Source of the DNA: Bacillota bacterium
GTDB taxonomy: Bacteria > Bacillota > Bacilli > Alicyclobacillales > SLC66
Direction of reading: 5' to 3'
DNA: 5,821 bases
NCBI GenBank assembly: GCA_021820825.1
Contig: JAKADD010000178.1
Span: forward strand, 1-5,821
Positions 5,636-5,821 of this stretch are shown one piece after another. A program made the position numbers and the translations under genes. Numbering within the stretch: position 1 is the first letter of the stretch; each line of letters opens with the position of its first letter. The notes below the pieces were generated by a model. It saw nothing but the letters and a program-made list of their open reading frames with translations, was not told the DNA's origin and made no database searches.

Positions 5636-5821
5636 ATGTCGACTGTGCTGGACAACCGGGAAACCGTCTCCACGGTCTGCAGTTTTTGCGGCACCGGCTG
5701 CGGGATCGAGATTACCGTGGAGAACGGGCAGATCGTGCGGGTGATTGGGGACAAGAATTCGCCGGTGAGTCACGGAGAAACGTGTGTAAAGGGTTCGCAG
5801 GGATGGGCGTATATCCAGTCG
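5636..5821 (+). CDS. Molybdopterin oxidoreductase, formate dehydrogenase alpha / assimilatory nitrate reductase superfamily (3' partial)
   Basis: Only the first 62 codons are in the window. The N-terminus carries the [4Fe-4S] cluster motif C15-x2-C18-x3-C22-x27-C50 (VCSFCGTGCG ... GETCVKG). The last cysteine is followed by the lysine (K52) that relays electrons between cluster and molybdopterin in this superfamily. The ISP-like loop (IVRVIGDKNSPVSHG) matches the Mo/W-bisMGD family, for example formate dehydrogenase alpha or nitrate reductase. The Fe4S4 motif begins only 15 residues in, so the protein lacks the N-terminal 2Fe-2S ferredoxin domains of NuoG-like formate dehydrogenases. It also shows no Tat twin-arginine signal, so it is likely cytoplasmic. 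The ATG at 5636 has GGAG at 5626-5629, 6 bases away. The substrate cannot be settled without the rest of the gene. Confidence 0.85.
   Translation, partial: MSTVLDNRETVSTVCSFCGTGCGIEITVENGQIVRVIGDKNSPVSHGETCVKGSQGWAYIQS

Noticed and set aside
1..5821. CRISPR array, tRNA, rRNA, transposase or phage genes
   Set aside because: No spaced direct repeats, cloverleaf sequences, rRNA segments or mobile-element proteins were seen on either strand; the palindrome at 1105-1212 is the only mobile-element candidate.

Overview
The window looks like a stretch of a Bacillota (Firmicutes) chromosome of moderate-to-high GC. Supporting signs are strong purine-rich Shine-Dalgarno sequences (GGAGG, AAAGGAG, GAGGAGG), several GTG starts, and sigma-A-like promoter hexamers. 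The proteins also resemble Gram-positive families: a short class I ManA, a ManC-type transferase with a cupin, and a CcdA-type C-terminus. An Alicyclobacillaceae-like host is my guess only; nothing in the sequence proves it.

Layout, left to right. The window opens with the last 35 codons of a membrane protein, probably a CcdA/DsbD-type thiol-disulfide transporter (+). It is followed by a dTDP-4-dehydrorhamnose reductase homologue (rfbD, +). A 267-base gap then holds a large palindromic element with 27-bp perfect arms, a second smaller hairpin, and two overlapping candidate promoters. Next come manC (mannose-1-phosphate guanylyltransferase with a C-terminal cupin, +) and manA (class I mannose-6-phosphate isomerase, +), which form a likely operon. 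manA meets a convergent minus-strand pair with only 23 bases between them. That pair reads, in transcription order, an MBL-fold metallohydrolase and then a CzcD-like cation diffusion facilitator. The window closes with a divergent 126-base promoter region and the first 62 codons of a molybdopterin oxidoreductase of the formate dehydrogenase alpha / nitrate reductase superfamily (+).

How the genes work together. ManA (fructose-6-P to mannose-6-P) and ManC (mannose-1-P + GTP to GDP-mannose) provide two steps of GDP-mannose supply; the phosphomannomutase step is not in the window. RfbD normally makes dTDP-L-rhamnose, but its partners rfbA/B/C are absent here. The cluster therefore probably feeds surface polysaccharide or glycoprotein glycosylation using two nucleotide sugars, with the missing steps encoded elsewhere. 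The MBL-fold enzyme and metal exporter form a separate unit with no evident functional link to the sugar genes. The molybdoenzyme starts a third, redox-related unit.

Most of the window is ordinary housekeeping and accessory metabolism; I see no clear undescribed multi-gene system. The parts most worth a second look are the large palindrome after rfbD and the two tiny, well-positioned reading frames in the manC-manA junction.
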